Assembly (NCBI GenBank): GCA_003525045.1
Contig: DQGF01000227.1
Span: 11,367-18,902, forward strand
Direction of reading: 5' to 3'
Origin: Pseudomonas sp.
Lineage (GTDB): Bacteria; Pseudomonadota; Gammaproteobacteria; Pseudomonadales; Pseudomonadaceae
Length of the DNA: 7,536 bases
The notes under the pieces are model-generated. The model saw only the letters and a program-made list of their open reading frames with translations, did no database searches and was not told the origin of the DNA. Position 1 is the stretch's first letter. Every line of letters begins with the position of its first letter. This document shows positions 1 through 6,725 of the stretch, in pieces. Both the position numbers and the translations under genes were made by a program.

Positions 1-1164
1 ATTGAACACCTCACCCAACTCGCCCAACTCATCGCGGCTGTTGGCATTGAAGGTCACCGTCATGTCGCCGGCCGCGACCTTGTCCATCATCGCGCCAAGT
101 CGCTTGAGCGTGGTGCGGGTCGAAGCGTAGAAGCCGCCGTAGAGGTAAAAAATCAGTACAAACACCACCGCCAACGCCACGGCCTGCAACACCATGTGGG
201 TGCGGTTCTGATCCAGCCGCTGCTGCAACTGAGTGCCCAGAAACTTCAGGGTGGCTTCGTTGAGTTGGTAGGTCTGGTCCATCAGGCCCGTGACTTGATC
301 GTAAAAGGCCTGCCAGGGCGCATCGAGGGTGTCGGCCATCACCACCTGTTCTTCGAACAGTTCATTGGCCTCTTTCAGCGACGCCTTACTGCTCTGCGCC
401 TGAGTAGCCAGGGTTTCCCGTGCCGCTGTGCTGGAGCCCAGCGCATCTTGCAACTTCAGACCGTACTCGGCCTGCAGCTTTTCGATCTGTGCCAGCAGCT
501 CGTCGAAACGGGTGCTCGAGGAGGAATTGAGAAAGCCCTGCCCCAAGGAATAAGCACCCATTGCCCGGCCGTCACCCAGGGTCTGGGTGACGATTGGCGT
601 GACGTTGGTGATGAGTTCGCTCAGCTGACGCATGTCGCTTTGATTGTCATGGCTAAGCCCGGCCTGACTGGCGATGATCTGACTGAAAATGTGTGCATTG
701 CCGAGTAACTTGCCGATCAGTGCACTTTTGCTCTGCTGGGAGGTTTCCGTTTGCTGGGCCTTGAACGCGACAATCATTTCATCGCGCTTGGCGTCGAAAA
801 CCGTTATCTGCTCTGGATCGGTGGCCATCGCCGCCAACCCTTGCAGACGCGCCAGGATGCTTTGCTCCAGGACATTGATTTTACCCTCGACATTGCTGGC
901 CTTGCCGGACTGACCGAGGATGACGTAGATCTGCACCAGGTTGTTCAGGGTTTCCAGATCGCGCCGCAACGCCAGGCTGCTGTTCAGCAGGTCGAGGCTT
1001 TGCAGTTCGACCCGGGTGCCCTGGAATTCGCGATAGGAGTCGCGTACCAGATAGAAGTTGGTCACCAGCATCGGCACGAGGAACAGCACGCTGATCAAAC
1101 TGAACTTCATGCCGAAACTCAGGCGGTTCATCAGCGCAATGGCTGGATAGAGCAAGCTCTTCAC
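1..1164 (-). CDS. Methyl-accepting chemotaxis protein, N-terminal part (cut by window edge)
   Basis: This gene is read leftward and runs off the left edge; 388 codons are present and open throughout. The product is an inner-membrane chemoreceptor that should pass ligand binding to CheA/CheW. Residues about 19-40 form TM1 (FSLISVLFLVPMLV core). Residues about 41-323 form the periplasmic ligand domain, rich in Gln, Leu, Ala and Ser and apparently all helical. Residues about 325-347 form TM2, and 349-388 begin a HAMP domain (LKRLGAMMDKVAAGD, then NSRDELGELGEVFN). The methyl-accepting signalling domain lies outside the window. The start is GTG at 1164-1162, preceded by GGAG with 7 nt spacing; the next in-frame ATG is codon 12, inside the conserved N-terminal tail. 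A sigma-28-type promoter lies about 90 bp upstream. The roughly 280-residue sensor is longer than a simple four-helix bundle (about 150) and near the size of bimodular helical sensors, but I cannot assign the class or ligand. It probably corresponds to PA4520 by position. Confidence 0.93.
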   Translation of the reverse strand, partial: MKSLLYPAIALMNRLSFGMKFSLISVLFLVPMLVTNFYLVRDSYREFQGTRVELQSLDLLNSSLALRRDLETLNNLVQIYVILGQSGKASNVEGKINVLEQSILARLQGLAAMATDPEQITVFDAKRDEMIVAFKAQQTETSQQSKSALIGKLLGNAHIFSQIIASQAGLSHDNQSDMRQLSELITNVTPIVTQTLGDGRAMGAYSLGQGFLNSSSSTRFDELLAQIEKLQAEYGLKLQDALGSSTAARETLATQAQSSKASLKEANELFEEQVVMADTLDAPWQAFYDQVTGLMDQTYQLNEATLKFLGTQLQQRLDQNRTHMVLQAVALAVVFVLIFYLYGGFYASTRTTLKRLGAMMDKVAAGDMTVTFNANSRDELGELGEVFN

Positions 1165-1252
1165 TGGAGATCTCCGTTTGATTTTTTGTTTTTATTTGCA
1201 GGTGCGGGTCGAGAGCAGATGGCCACTATGCGGCGCTATCCCTGTATAACTT

Positions 1253-1279
1253 ATATCGGCCGGAGGTTTTGTAACTTAA
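1253..1279 (-). promoter_or_regulatory. Sigma-28 (FliA) promoter for the chemoreceptor gene
   Basis: On the minus strand TTAAGTTA (1279-1272) is followed by exactly 11 bases and then GCCGATAT (1260-1253). The FliA consensus is TAAAGTTT-N11-GCCGATAA, so the -10 matches 7 of 8 bases, the -35 matches 6 of 8, and spacing is exact. It would give a leader of about 80 nt before the GTG at 1164. Flagellar sigma control of a chemoreceptor is what the family would predict. Promoter activity itself is inferred. Confidence 0.75.
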
Positions 1280-1316
1280 GGTTAACGGGGGGGATGCTGT
1301 TCTTCAGGCAGGCCAG

Positions 1317-1335
1317 ATCTCTTCAGGCAAGAGAT
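1317..1335. repeat. Perfect 7-bp hairpin with flanking 10-bp direct repeat
   Basis: ATCTCTT (1317-1323) and AAGAGAT (1329-1335) are perfect inverse complements around a 5-nt loop. The sequence TCTTCAGGCA occurs at 1301-1310 and again at 1320-1329, so the second copy forms part of the hairpin. Neither strand has a following T-run, so this is not a standard intrinsic terminator. It lies between the end of ampE and the chemoreceptor promoter. Confidence 0.5.
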
Positions 1336-1339
1336 GTCC

Positions 1340-1361
1340 TGTGGCGAGCCCCCTCGCCACA
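1340..1361. repeat. REP-like palindrome downstream of ampE
   Basis: TGTGGCGAG (1340-1348) and CTCGCCACA (1353-1361) form a perfect 9-bp stem around CCCC. The GTGGCGAG-GGG core, read on the minus strand, is the hallmark of an abundant intergenic repeat in fluorescent pseudomonads; compared with the longer form I remember, this copy appears to lack an inner stretch of the stem. It begins 24 bp after the ampE stop and may protect or end the ampE transcript, although there is no T-run. Membership of a named REP family is from memory. Confidence 0.6.
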
Positions 1362-1384
1362 ATAGTGTTCGCCGTAGATGGGAG

Positions 1385-2221
1385 TTATGGCAACACGGTC
1401 CACAACGCAAACCCGGCATACCAGAGCACCGCGGCGCGCAGCAGCAGTTCCCAGATCCGGTCAAGGCTGTTAATGCCGTCCGGGCCAACCACCGGCGCCG
1501 GAATTTCACTGGCCACCAGGCCGACTTTTTCGATCAACTGGGCGGCGCTGATGTTCCAGTTCAGCAGCTCGTGCAGCATTACCCGGCTGACCGCGACAAA
1601 GTTGCCGACTAACGCAAAGCTTGCCGCCAGCAAACGTACCGGCACCCAATCGAACGCGTGACGCAGTTGTGTCGCGCGCTCGACCACGGCCGGGTTCTGC
1701 CCGTGCTCTTCGGCCAGCGCCAGCAGTCGATAACTCAAAGCGGCGACCGGCCCCAGCAGGAAATACCAGAAAATCACCGCAAAGAAGCTCTGGTAAGCCT
1801 CCCATAACAGATGCCCTTGAACCCGCTCCAACAGCTGGTCGGCGCTGTCGGCGCAGATATCCAGGTCACGTTGCGCCACATGGGCTGCGGCCTGCAGGTC
1901 TTCCCGACGCCAAGCATCGCGAAACGGACCGAGGCCGGCCAGCAGGTCGCCGCGACCCAGGCTGTAAATCACCACCAGCAAATGCACCGGCAATGCCAGC
2001 AGACCGTAGGCCACTGGCTCCAGCACCACCAACAGCAAGCCCAGCAATGCCACCGGCACCAACACCAGCACCACTAGAACCAGCCATGGCCGATTGACCA
2101 GACGCGGACTTGCCTCGAGCTTGTGCAGCTCGCGCACCCAACCGCCATCACGTTGAACCCGATGGCGCAGGGCCGAGAACTTCTCGATCCAGACCGCCAA
2201 CAGCAACACCAGAAAACTCAT
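1385..2221 (-). CDS. ampE: AmpE, inner-membrane protein of the ampDE operon
   Basis: The product is a 278-residue polytopic membrane protein; E. coli AmpE is of similar length (about 284). Visible hydrophobic segments are at about residues 1-12, 44-68, 69-88, 145-166, 195-212 and 258-277. The motif FWYFLLGPVAALSYRL (151-166) is the most telling: AmpE shares this kind of segment with the CobD/CbiB cobalamin-synthesis proteins. AmpE has been described as a signalling protein in beta-lactamase regulation, but its biochemical activity is unclear. The start ATG overlaps the ampD stop in an ATGA arrangement (2221-2218), so translation is probably coupled. The assignment rests on protein features plus the adjacent ampD. 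Termination downstream is not obvious; a REP-like palindrome follows. Confidence 0.93.
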   Translation of the reverse strand: MSFLVLLLAVWIEKFSALRHRVQRDGGWVRELHKLEASPRLVNRPWLVLVVLVLVPVALLGLLLVVLEPVAYGLLALPVHLLVVIYSLGRGDLLAGLGPFRDAWRREDLQAAAHVAQRDLDICADSADQLLERVQGHLLWEAYQSFFAVIFWYFLLGPVAALSYRLLALAEEHGQNPAVVERATQLRHAFDWVPVRLLAASFALVGNFVAVSRVMLHELLNWNISAAQLIEKVGLVASEIPAPVVGPDGINSLDRIWELLLRAAVLWYAGFALWTVLP

Positions 2222-2778
2222 TGTTGTTCCTCTTTTTCCAGAGCGGCGCGATAGCGTGCCCAGTCGAACGCTGGCCCCGGATCGGTTTTGCGACCGGGAG
2301 CGATGTCGCTATGCCCACAGATACGCTGTGTGGTGATGGCCGTGAAGGTGCTTTGCAGCTGCCGGGTCAGGGCTGTCAACGCGACATATTGGGCGTCAGT
2401 GAACGGCAGGTCATCCGTGCCTTCGAGTTCGATGCCCACGGAAAAATCGTTACAGGTTTCCCGACCTTCAAAACACGAGACGCCGGCGTGCCAGGCGCGC
2501 TCAAGACAAGAGACAAACTGAGTGACAGCGCCGTCACGTTCGATCAGAAAATGCGCAGACACACGCAGGTCGGCGATCCCTTCAAAGTAGGGATGCTCCG
2601 TGACATCCAGACGATTCTGGAAAAATTCCTGCACCTTGCCGGTGGCGAACTGTGCCGGCGGCAGGCTGATGTTGTGGATCACCAGCAGGGATATTTCGCC
2701 CAGGGGGCGCGCATTGAAGTTGGGGGAGGGGCATAAACGCACGCCCTGGCACCAACCGCTCGCGGGGTCCAACTGCAT
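2218..2778 (-). CDS. ampD: AmpD, 1,6-anhydro-N-acetylmuramoyl-L-alanine amidase
   Basis: This is the cytoplasmic zinc amidase that cleaves the stem peptide from anhydro-MurNAc during peptidoglycan recycling, removing the ligand that activates AmpR and so keeping ampC beta-lactamase low. The protein is 186 aa (E. coli 183). The zinc ligands are visible as H35 (LLVIHNISLPP), H156 (GHSDIAP) and D166 (KTDPGPAFDW). Catalytic-site residues E117 (GIELEGTD) and K164 are also present; these correspond to H34, H154, D164, E116 and K162 of Citrobacter AmpD. RVSAHFLI and RAWHAGVS are further family hallmarks. No signal peptide is seen, as expected for AmpD rather than its periplasmic paralogues. The ATG at 2778 has AAGGAA 5 nt upstream. 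It begins 64 nt after the DUF1631 stop, with no terminator or clear promoter in the gap, and overlaps ampE by 4 bp. All key residues are intact. Confidence 0.97.
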   Translation of the reverse strand: MQLDPASGWCQGVRLCPSPNFNARPLGEISLLVIHNISLPPAQFATGKVQEFFQNRLDVTEHPYFEGIADLRVSAHFLIERDGAVTQFVSCLERAWHAGVSCFEGRETCNDFSVGIELEGTDDLPFTDAQYVALTALTRQLQSTFTAITTQRICGHSDIAPGRKTDPGPAFDWARYRAALEKEEQQ

Positions 2779-2842
2779 ACAGGTTCCTTCAACGACGACT
2801 GTGTTGGCGCCCAGTATGCCGTGATAGACCCTCGGGACGCGA

Positions 2843-5044
2843 TCACTTGCCGCGATTGAGACCTTGCAGGTTGCCGATCACCGACTCCAGGGCCCGGTCG
2901 AACAGCAAGCTGTCGTCGAGCACGCGCACTTTGCCGCGGCGCAATTCCAGGGCCAACCGGGTACGGCTGCGCTCCAGCACTTTCATCCCCGTGCGATTGA
3001 CGAAAATGTACTTGTCAGTGGCATCGATGATTACCGCCAGCTTGCAGCGCAGGGTGTTTTCCTGGTCTTCCTGAAATTCGACCCAACCGCCCAGCTGCAG
3101 CTGATCGACCTGAAGCAGACCCGCATCGTCGGCGGGCAGCACGGCAGTCTCGACCGGTCCTTCGTCGGCATTGCGCAGGACAATTTCTTCCAGCACTTCG
3201 ATCAACACGGGGGTATCGACAAGCCGTCCAGGCGTCTGTCCCGGACGCTGAAACAGTTGAACGTGCAAGGTTTCGAGCTCGCTGAAAAACTCACCGGTCG
3301 CGAATGGATCGAAGGCCGAAGCACTCAGTCCATCGCGCAAGGACTTGAGCAATCCCGGCACCAGCGCCAACAATCGCAGGCTGGCCTCGGGATCGTCGTG
3401 ACGCTGCACACTCCAGATCAACTGCGCCATGGTCTGCACATCCTTGTGCCACTCGGCCGACTGATCGCCGTGCTTGATGCAGGTCAGCAGCAGGACCTGG
3501 CTCCAGGCCTGCTGGACAAACACCACCACGCCTTGTGGCAGAACCTTGCCCACCAAGGCCTGATTCAGTACCTGCTCGACACGCTGGCGAGCCCGTTCGG
3601 TCCTGGCACGGCCCTCCTCGGCATCTCGAATGCGTTGTTCCAGCAGCTCGCTGCGGCGACGCTCGTCGCTGGTGAAGGCGAGAAAATCCGCCAGCACTTC
3701 GCAAAAAATCGCCGGATCATCGACAAAGTCGTTCAACAACCGTTGCACCACTTGCTCGATGCGCAGGTACAGGCTGTCGCGCGCAGGGTCATCACTCTCG
3801 CCCCAACCTATGGCGGCAGTGGCAATTTCGTTGAGCAAGCGCCGGGCCGGATGACAGCTGCGGCTGAAGTAGCTCTTGTCGAGCACCGCCACTTTCAGCA
3901 TCGGGATCTGTAAGCTGCCGATCAGCGCCTTGAGAGCATCCGGCAGGTTGCGATCAACGAGTATGCATTCAAAGAGCATCGCAACCAGATTGATCACGTC
4001 CTCGTCAGCCCCTCCGACCACACGCGATTTGCCGCTTCTGACGCTGCCCCGCGTCAGCAGCTGCTCGAGCTGGTTGCGCAGATCGAAATCGTCCTGGGCG
4101 GCTGGCACCGGCACGTATTGCTGCAGTTGCGAAAGCAGGCGCAGCAGGTCGCGGGTGGAAATCGGCTGCGCCAGGGCACTGGCTTCCAGCGTCGGGGAGA
4201 CGCTGCCGCGAACGCGTAACAACAGTTTCTGCAACGCACAGAAAACTGCCTGCACGCGGTCATCGGTCCGCGGGCTGCCGAGACGCGTGCCGTCCCTGGC
4301 CTCGGCACGCACACTGGCGGCCCCACGGTCCTTGGCACGCCGCGACGGAGCAAGCTTGAGATCAGGCAGCACACCGGTGGCGATCAACAGTCGGTTGGCT
4401 TCGGCGTAGAGTTGATCGGCATGACTGAGTACATAGCGGTCGAACAGCTTGAGGATGAGCAGCTTGACCTTGATTTCTACCCCAAGGCTGCGCGCGGCCT
4501 GCAAGAAATATTCGCAGAGCAGCGCCGGCCCCAACGGGTTGTGCTGACTGGCCAGCGCCTTGCCCTGCAGTGCGCTGAGCCGGGCGGTCAATTGGTCGAG
4601 GGCGAAACCGTCACGGTTCAGTACTTTGCCCACCATCGTGTCTACCGCTACATGGCGTTTCATGTCGTCGTCCGCCGGCGCCGCCGAGGCGTCGAAGGCC
4701 AACGTCTGAGGCAAGGCAGACTGATTGATGTGGTACTGAGTGAGGCTGACAAAGCCCTGGAAGAATTGTTCGAGAAAGCCGCGCTCGATGTTTTTGCGCT
4801 TGAGGCGCAAGTCGCGCATGGCCTCGAAGAAAATATTCTGTTCGACGTCATTGCGAGCCCGGTCGGCCATTTCGAACAGCGTGTCATCGGCGTTATCGAA
4901 CAGCTCCTGCAATCCATGCCGCAGGTGTTGAGCAGCCTTGTCGCGAACCTGAAGCAGAATCACAGGCAGGCGGGCGAGCGGCGAAGGACTCGCCTGGTCG
5001 GTAGCTGCCTTGTGCAAAGGCACTACATTCCCGTCGTTGTGCAT
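2843..5044 (-). CDS. DUF1631 family protein, function unknown
   Basis: The product is a 733-residue soluble protein with no signal peptide or membrane segment. It is mostly helical and highly charged. The N-terminal part (about 25-100; HGLQELFDNADDTLFEMADR, then FFEAMRDLRLKRKNIERGFL) is typical of DUF1631. Residues about 235-265 form an Arg/Asp/Ser-rich stretch that is probably a linker. Residues about 475-490 (EQRIRDAEEGRARTERARQR) look coiled-coil-like. From residue 651 the C-terminus becomes a compact, probably beta-rich module with GGWVEF, KYIFVNRTGMKVLERS and LFDRALESV. Members have been labelled thymidine phosphorylase in some Pseudomonas genomes; nothing here supports that. The start at 5044 is secure: AGGAGG (5055-5050) lies 5 nt before the ATG. 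It is upstream of ampD in the same direction and by position corresponds to PA4523. A role in cell-wall recycling would be pure inference from neighbours. Confidence 0.9.
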   Translation of the reverse strand: MHNDGNVVPLHKAATDQASPSPLARLPVILLQVRDKAAQHLRHGLQELFDNADDTLFEMADRARNDVEQNIFFEAMRDLRLKRKNIERGFLEQFFQGFVSLTQYHINQSALPQTLAFDASAAPADDDMKRHVAVDTMVGKVLNRDGFALDQLTARLSALQGKALASQHNPLGPALLCEYFLQAARSLGVEIKVKLLILKLFDRYVLSHADQLYAEANRLLIATGVLPDLKLAPSRRAKDRGAASVRAEARDGTRLGSPRTDDRVQAVFCALQKLLLRVRGSVSPTLEASALAQPISTRDLLRLLSQLQQYVPVPAAQDDFDLRNQLEQLLTRGSVRSGKSRVVGGADEDVINLVAMLFECILVDRNLPDALKALIGSLQIPMLKVAVLDKSYFSRSCHPARRLLNEIATAAIGWGESDDPARDSLYLRIEQVVQRLLNDFVDDPAIFCEVLADFLAFTSDERRRSELLEQRIRDAEEGRARTERARQRVEQVLNQALVGKVLPQGVVVFVQQAWSQVLLLTCIKHGDQSAEWHKDVQTMAQLIWSVQRHDDPEASLRLLALVPGLLKSLRDGLSASAFDPFATGEFFSELETLHVQLFQRPGQTPGRLVDTPVLIEVLEEIVLRNADEGPVETAVLPADDAGLLQVDQLQLGGWVEFQEDQENTLRCKLAVIIDATDKYIFVNRTGMKVLERSRTRLALELRRGKVRVLDDSLLFDRALESVIGNLQGLNRGK

Positions 5045-5346
5045 CCAAGCCTCCTGAAACGGTGAGTCTTTGGTTCGGTAAGAAGAGATCGTGCGCCAGC
5101 AAAAAGCTGTAGCGTCAAAGCCATGACGTCAAATGCAAGGCGAATTATCTTGTAAGGATAACCGTTGCACCAGCAGACTCTTCGCCTTCCATTGAAATAG
5201 ACGCCCGGCACAGATCCATGCCTGGTACCGATTGCTCTGGCAAATCGACTGAATGCAGGTTTCAGAGCGATGGGAAAGACGCTGATGCCTTGGGTTGCTC
5301 CGCGCCATGGCCCTATAATCGAACCACTTTGTTTGTGGAGTCCGTT
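5045..5346. other. Divergent intergenic region between DUF1631 gene and nadC
   Basis: These 302 bp hold the start signals for both flanking genes. On the left side are the AGGAGG Shine-Dalgarno of the DUF1631 gene (5050-5055) and two direct CGTCAAA repeats 14 bp apart (5113-5119, 5127-5133), the second overlapping a TGACGTCA palindrome (5124-5131). I could not identify a convincing sigma-70 promoter for the DUF1631 direction; the TTGACG hexamers on the minus strand lack a well-placed -10. On the right side is the nadC promoter. An in-frame ATG at 5218 extends the nadC frame upstream, but it precedes the promoter and lacks family-like sequence. Confidence 0.6.
5290..5319 (+). promoter_or_regulatory. 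Sigma-70 promoter of nadC
   Basis: A perfect TATAAT lies at 5314-5319. The best -35 candidate is TTGGGT (5290-5295) with 18 bp spacing, which matches only the TTG half of the consensus. Transcription would start near 5326, about 20 nt before the nadC ATG, giving a very short leader with no room for a riboswitch. Regulation by an upstream-bound repressor cannot be read from the sequence. Confidence 0.6.
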
Positions 5347-6195
5347 ATGCCGAATCTACGTCTCGCTGATCTGACCGCCGAAATCGAAGCCAACGTGCGC
5401 CGTGCGTTGCTCGAAGACATCGGCAGCGGCGACATCACCGCGCAGCTGATCCCGGCCGAGCGTCTGGCCAAAGCCACCATCATTACTCGCGACGCCGCCG
5501 TCATCGCCGGCACCGCATGGGTCGATGCGGTTTTCCGGCAACTGGACCCACGGGTTGCAGTGCATTGGCAAGTGCGCGATGGCGAACGGGTGAAACCCAA
5601 TCAGGTGCTGTTCCACCTCGAAGGTCCGGCACGCTCGCTGCTGACCGGCGAACGCAGCGCATTGAACTTCCTGCAATTGCTTTCGGGTGTTGCCACGCGT
5701 GCGCAGGACCTGGCGGATTTTGTCGCCCAAACTCAGGTGAAATTGCTCGACACCCGCAAGACCCTGCCGGGGCTGCGCCTGGCCCAGAAGTACGCCGTGA
5801 CCTGCGGCGGTTGCCATAATCACCGCATCGGCCTGTATGACGCCTTCCTGATCAAGGAAAACCATATCGCCGCCTGCGGTGGCATCCCTGAGGCCATCAA
5901 TGCCGCGCACAAGATCGCCCCGGGCAAACCGGTGGAGATTGAAGTGGAAAGCCTGGATGAGCTCAAAGAGGCTCTGGCAGCCGGTGCCGACATCATCATG
6001 CTCGATGAGTTGAGCCTGGATGATATGCGCGAAGCGGTGCGCCTGAACGGCGGCAAGGCAAAGCTGGAGGCCAGCGGCGGTATCAACGAAAGCACGCTGT
6101 TGCCGATTGCGCAGACCGGGGTGGATTACATTTCGATCGGCGCGATGACCAAGGACGTGAAGGCTGTCGATCTGTCGATGCGCTTGAGTCTTTGA
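5347..6195 (+). CDS. nadC: Quinolinate phosphoribosyltransferase (carboxylating-type nomenclature), NadC
   Basis: NadC converts quinolinate and PRPP to nicotinate mononucleotide, CO2 and pyrophosphate, the third step of de novo NAD synthesis in the cytoplasm. The protein is 282 aa, complete, and in the normal range for the family. The N-terminal half carries the EDIGSGDIT and [10 protein letters not shown] segments. The active-site regions are [12 protein letters not shown] (133-144, including R137 and K138), [20 protein letters not shown] (154-173, with H159, R160 and K170), EIEVES (197-202), IIMLDEL (216-222) and EASGGI (241-246), followed by the C-terminal [11 protein letters not shown] segment. 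All expected substrate-binding positions appear intact. I chose the ATG at 5347 because GGAG (5337-5340) sits 6 nt upstream and the family signature starts there; the upstream in-frame ATG at 5218 would add 43 unrelated residues. It stands alone, divergent from the DUF1631 gene and convergent with the next gene. Confidence 0.98.
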   Translation: MPNLRLADLTAEIEANVRRALLEDIGSGDITAQLIPAERLAKATIITRDAAVIAGTAWVDAVFRQLDPRVAVHWQVRDGERVKPNQVLFHLEGPARSLLTGERSALNFLQLLSGVATRAQDLADFVAQTQVKLLDTRKTLPGLRLAQKYAVTCGGCHNHRIGLYDAFLIKENHIAACGGIPEAINAAHKIAPGKPVEIEVESLDELKEALAAGADIIMLDELSLDDMREAVRLNGGKAKLEASGGINESTLLPIAQTGVDYISIGAMTKDVKAVDLSMRLSL

Positions 6196-6196
6196 G

Positions 6197-6285
6197 GAGC
6201 AGCTACAAGCGGCAAGCTTCAAGCTTCAAGCAATTCTGCTTTGGCTTGTAGCTTGTAGCTTGCCGCTTGAAGCTTGAAGCTGCTC
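6197..6285. repeat. Heptamer-built imperfect palindrome filling the nadC 3' gap
   Basis: The left arm (6197-6231) is GAGC followed by the units AGCTACA, AGCGGCA, AGCTTCA, AGCTTCA and a partial AGC. The right arm (6244-6285), read on the opposite strand, is GAGC followed by AGCTTCA, AGCTTCA, AGCGGCA, AGCTACA, AGCTACA and AGC. The arms are separated by a 12-nt AT-rich loop with AATTCTGC. They can pair along most of their length with scattered mismatches, because unit order differs. The element starts 2 nt after the nadC stop and ends directly against the stop of the convergent gene. It could act as a two-way RNA hairpin for transcript end protection or termination, although no T-run follows. 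Similar AAGCTTGAAGCT-type repeats are common between Pseudomonas genes, by my recollection. Confidence 0.8.
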
Positions 6286-6591
6286 TCAAACGACTAAATT
6301 ATTCATCTCGCAGTACTCTTCCCACTCGACGCCCAACACCTCGGCCGCCTCCTTGTGCAACACAAGGCGCGCAGCCTCGAACTCTTCCGGGCTCGAGGTG
6401 TACTTGAGCGTCAGTTCCCACGGCTGCAAGCCCTGGGCTTCTGCCTCATCCTCGAACGCCCACTGGATCTGGTCTTTCTGATCGTCGGCGGGCAAATCCT
6501 TGATCTCATCGGCTAGCTGGGGGGATTCCAGCAAGTACTTTTTCAGCGCTTCTTCGTGTCTGGCTTCTTGAGTCAATTCTTTAACGGTCAT
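6286..6591 (-). CDS. Small acidic protein, probable DUF6388 family
   Basis: The product is a 101-residue soluble, strongly acidic and helical protein with no signal peptide, membrane segment or catalytic motif. Recognisable stretches are MTVKELTQEARHEEALKKYL at the start, then QIQWAFEDEAEAQGLQPWEL, and GVEWEEYCEMNNL near the C-terminus. I recognise this as a small protein widespread in Pseudomonas and recall the name DUF6388; its function is unknown. I chose the ATG at 6591 because AGAGAGA lies just upstream and the sequence there looks like the conserved start; ATGs at 6639 and 6636 would add about 16 residues (QIHLPFPKIREND) encoded in what looks like leader DNA. No clear promoter was found in the 64 bp between the start and the tRNA terminator, so expression by read-through from the tRNA gene is possible. 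It is convergent with nadC. Confidence 0.8.
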   Translation of the reverse strand: MTVKELTQEARHEEALKKYLLESPQLADEIKDLPADDQKDQIQWAFEDEAEAQGLQPWELTLKYTSSPEEFEAARLVLHKEAAEVLGVEWEEYCEMNNLVV

Positions 6592-6654
6592 GTCGTTCTC
6601 TCTGATCTTGGGGAATGGAAGATGGATCTGGATCATCAAGGATCTCTCTGACGC

Positions 6655-6678
6655 AAAAAAACCGTGTAAACCCGGTTT
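6655..6678 (-). terminator. Intrinsic terminator of the tRNA-Thr gene
   Basis: On the minus strand AAACCG (6678-6673), an 8-nt loop and CGGTTT (6664-6659) form a hairpin, which runs directly into a stretch of T (seven A on the plus strand, 6655-6661). It begins 47 nt after the tRNA CCA end. The stem is short and only half GC, so some read-through into the downstream small gene is plausible. Confidence 0.7.
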
Positions 6679-6725
6679 ATCTGGCCTTCAGAACCATTCG
6701 GGATCATCTGAAAACAAAGTATCGC

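Noticed and set aside
1166..1175. GGAGATCTCC palindrome over the chemoreceptor ribosome-binding site, considered as an operator
   Set aside because: Ten bases without a loop cannot form a hairpin and are easily explained by the Shine-Dalgarno GGAG meeting a chance GATC context.
196..1365. Plus-strand open frames of 170 and 204 codons opposite the chemoreceptor
   Set aside because: They are antisense to a gene with clear transmembrane and HAMP features, have repetitive Gln/Leu/His composition typical of shadow frames, and no family resemblance.
2864..5065. Long plus-strand frames (349, 177 and 217 codons) opposite the DUF1631 gene
   Set aside because: GC-rich codon bias leaves antisense frames open; the minus-strand protein has DUF1631 features and a strong Shine-Dalgarno, while these frames have none.
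5218..5346. Upstream in-frame start giving a 325-residue NadC
   Set aside because: It precedes the TATAAT promoter, adds sequence unlike NadC N-termini, and the ATG at 5347 has a well-placed GGAG.
5356..6222. 288-codon minus-strand frame opposite nadC
   Set aside because: It is the complement of a fully conserved NadC and has no recognisable features of its own.
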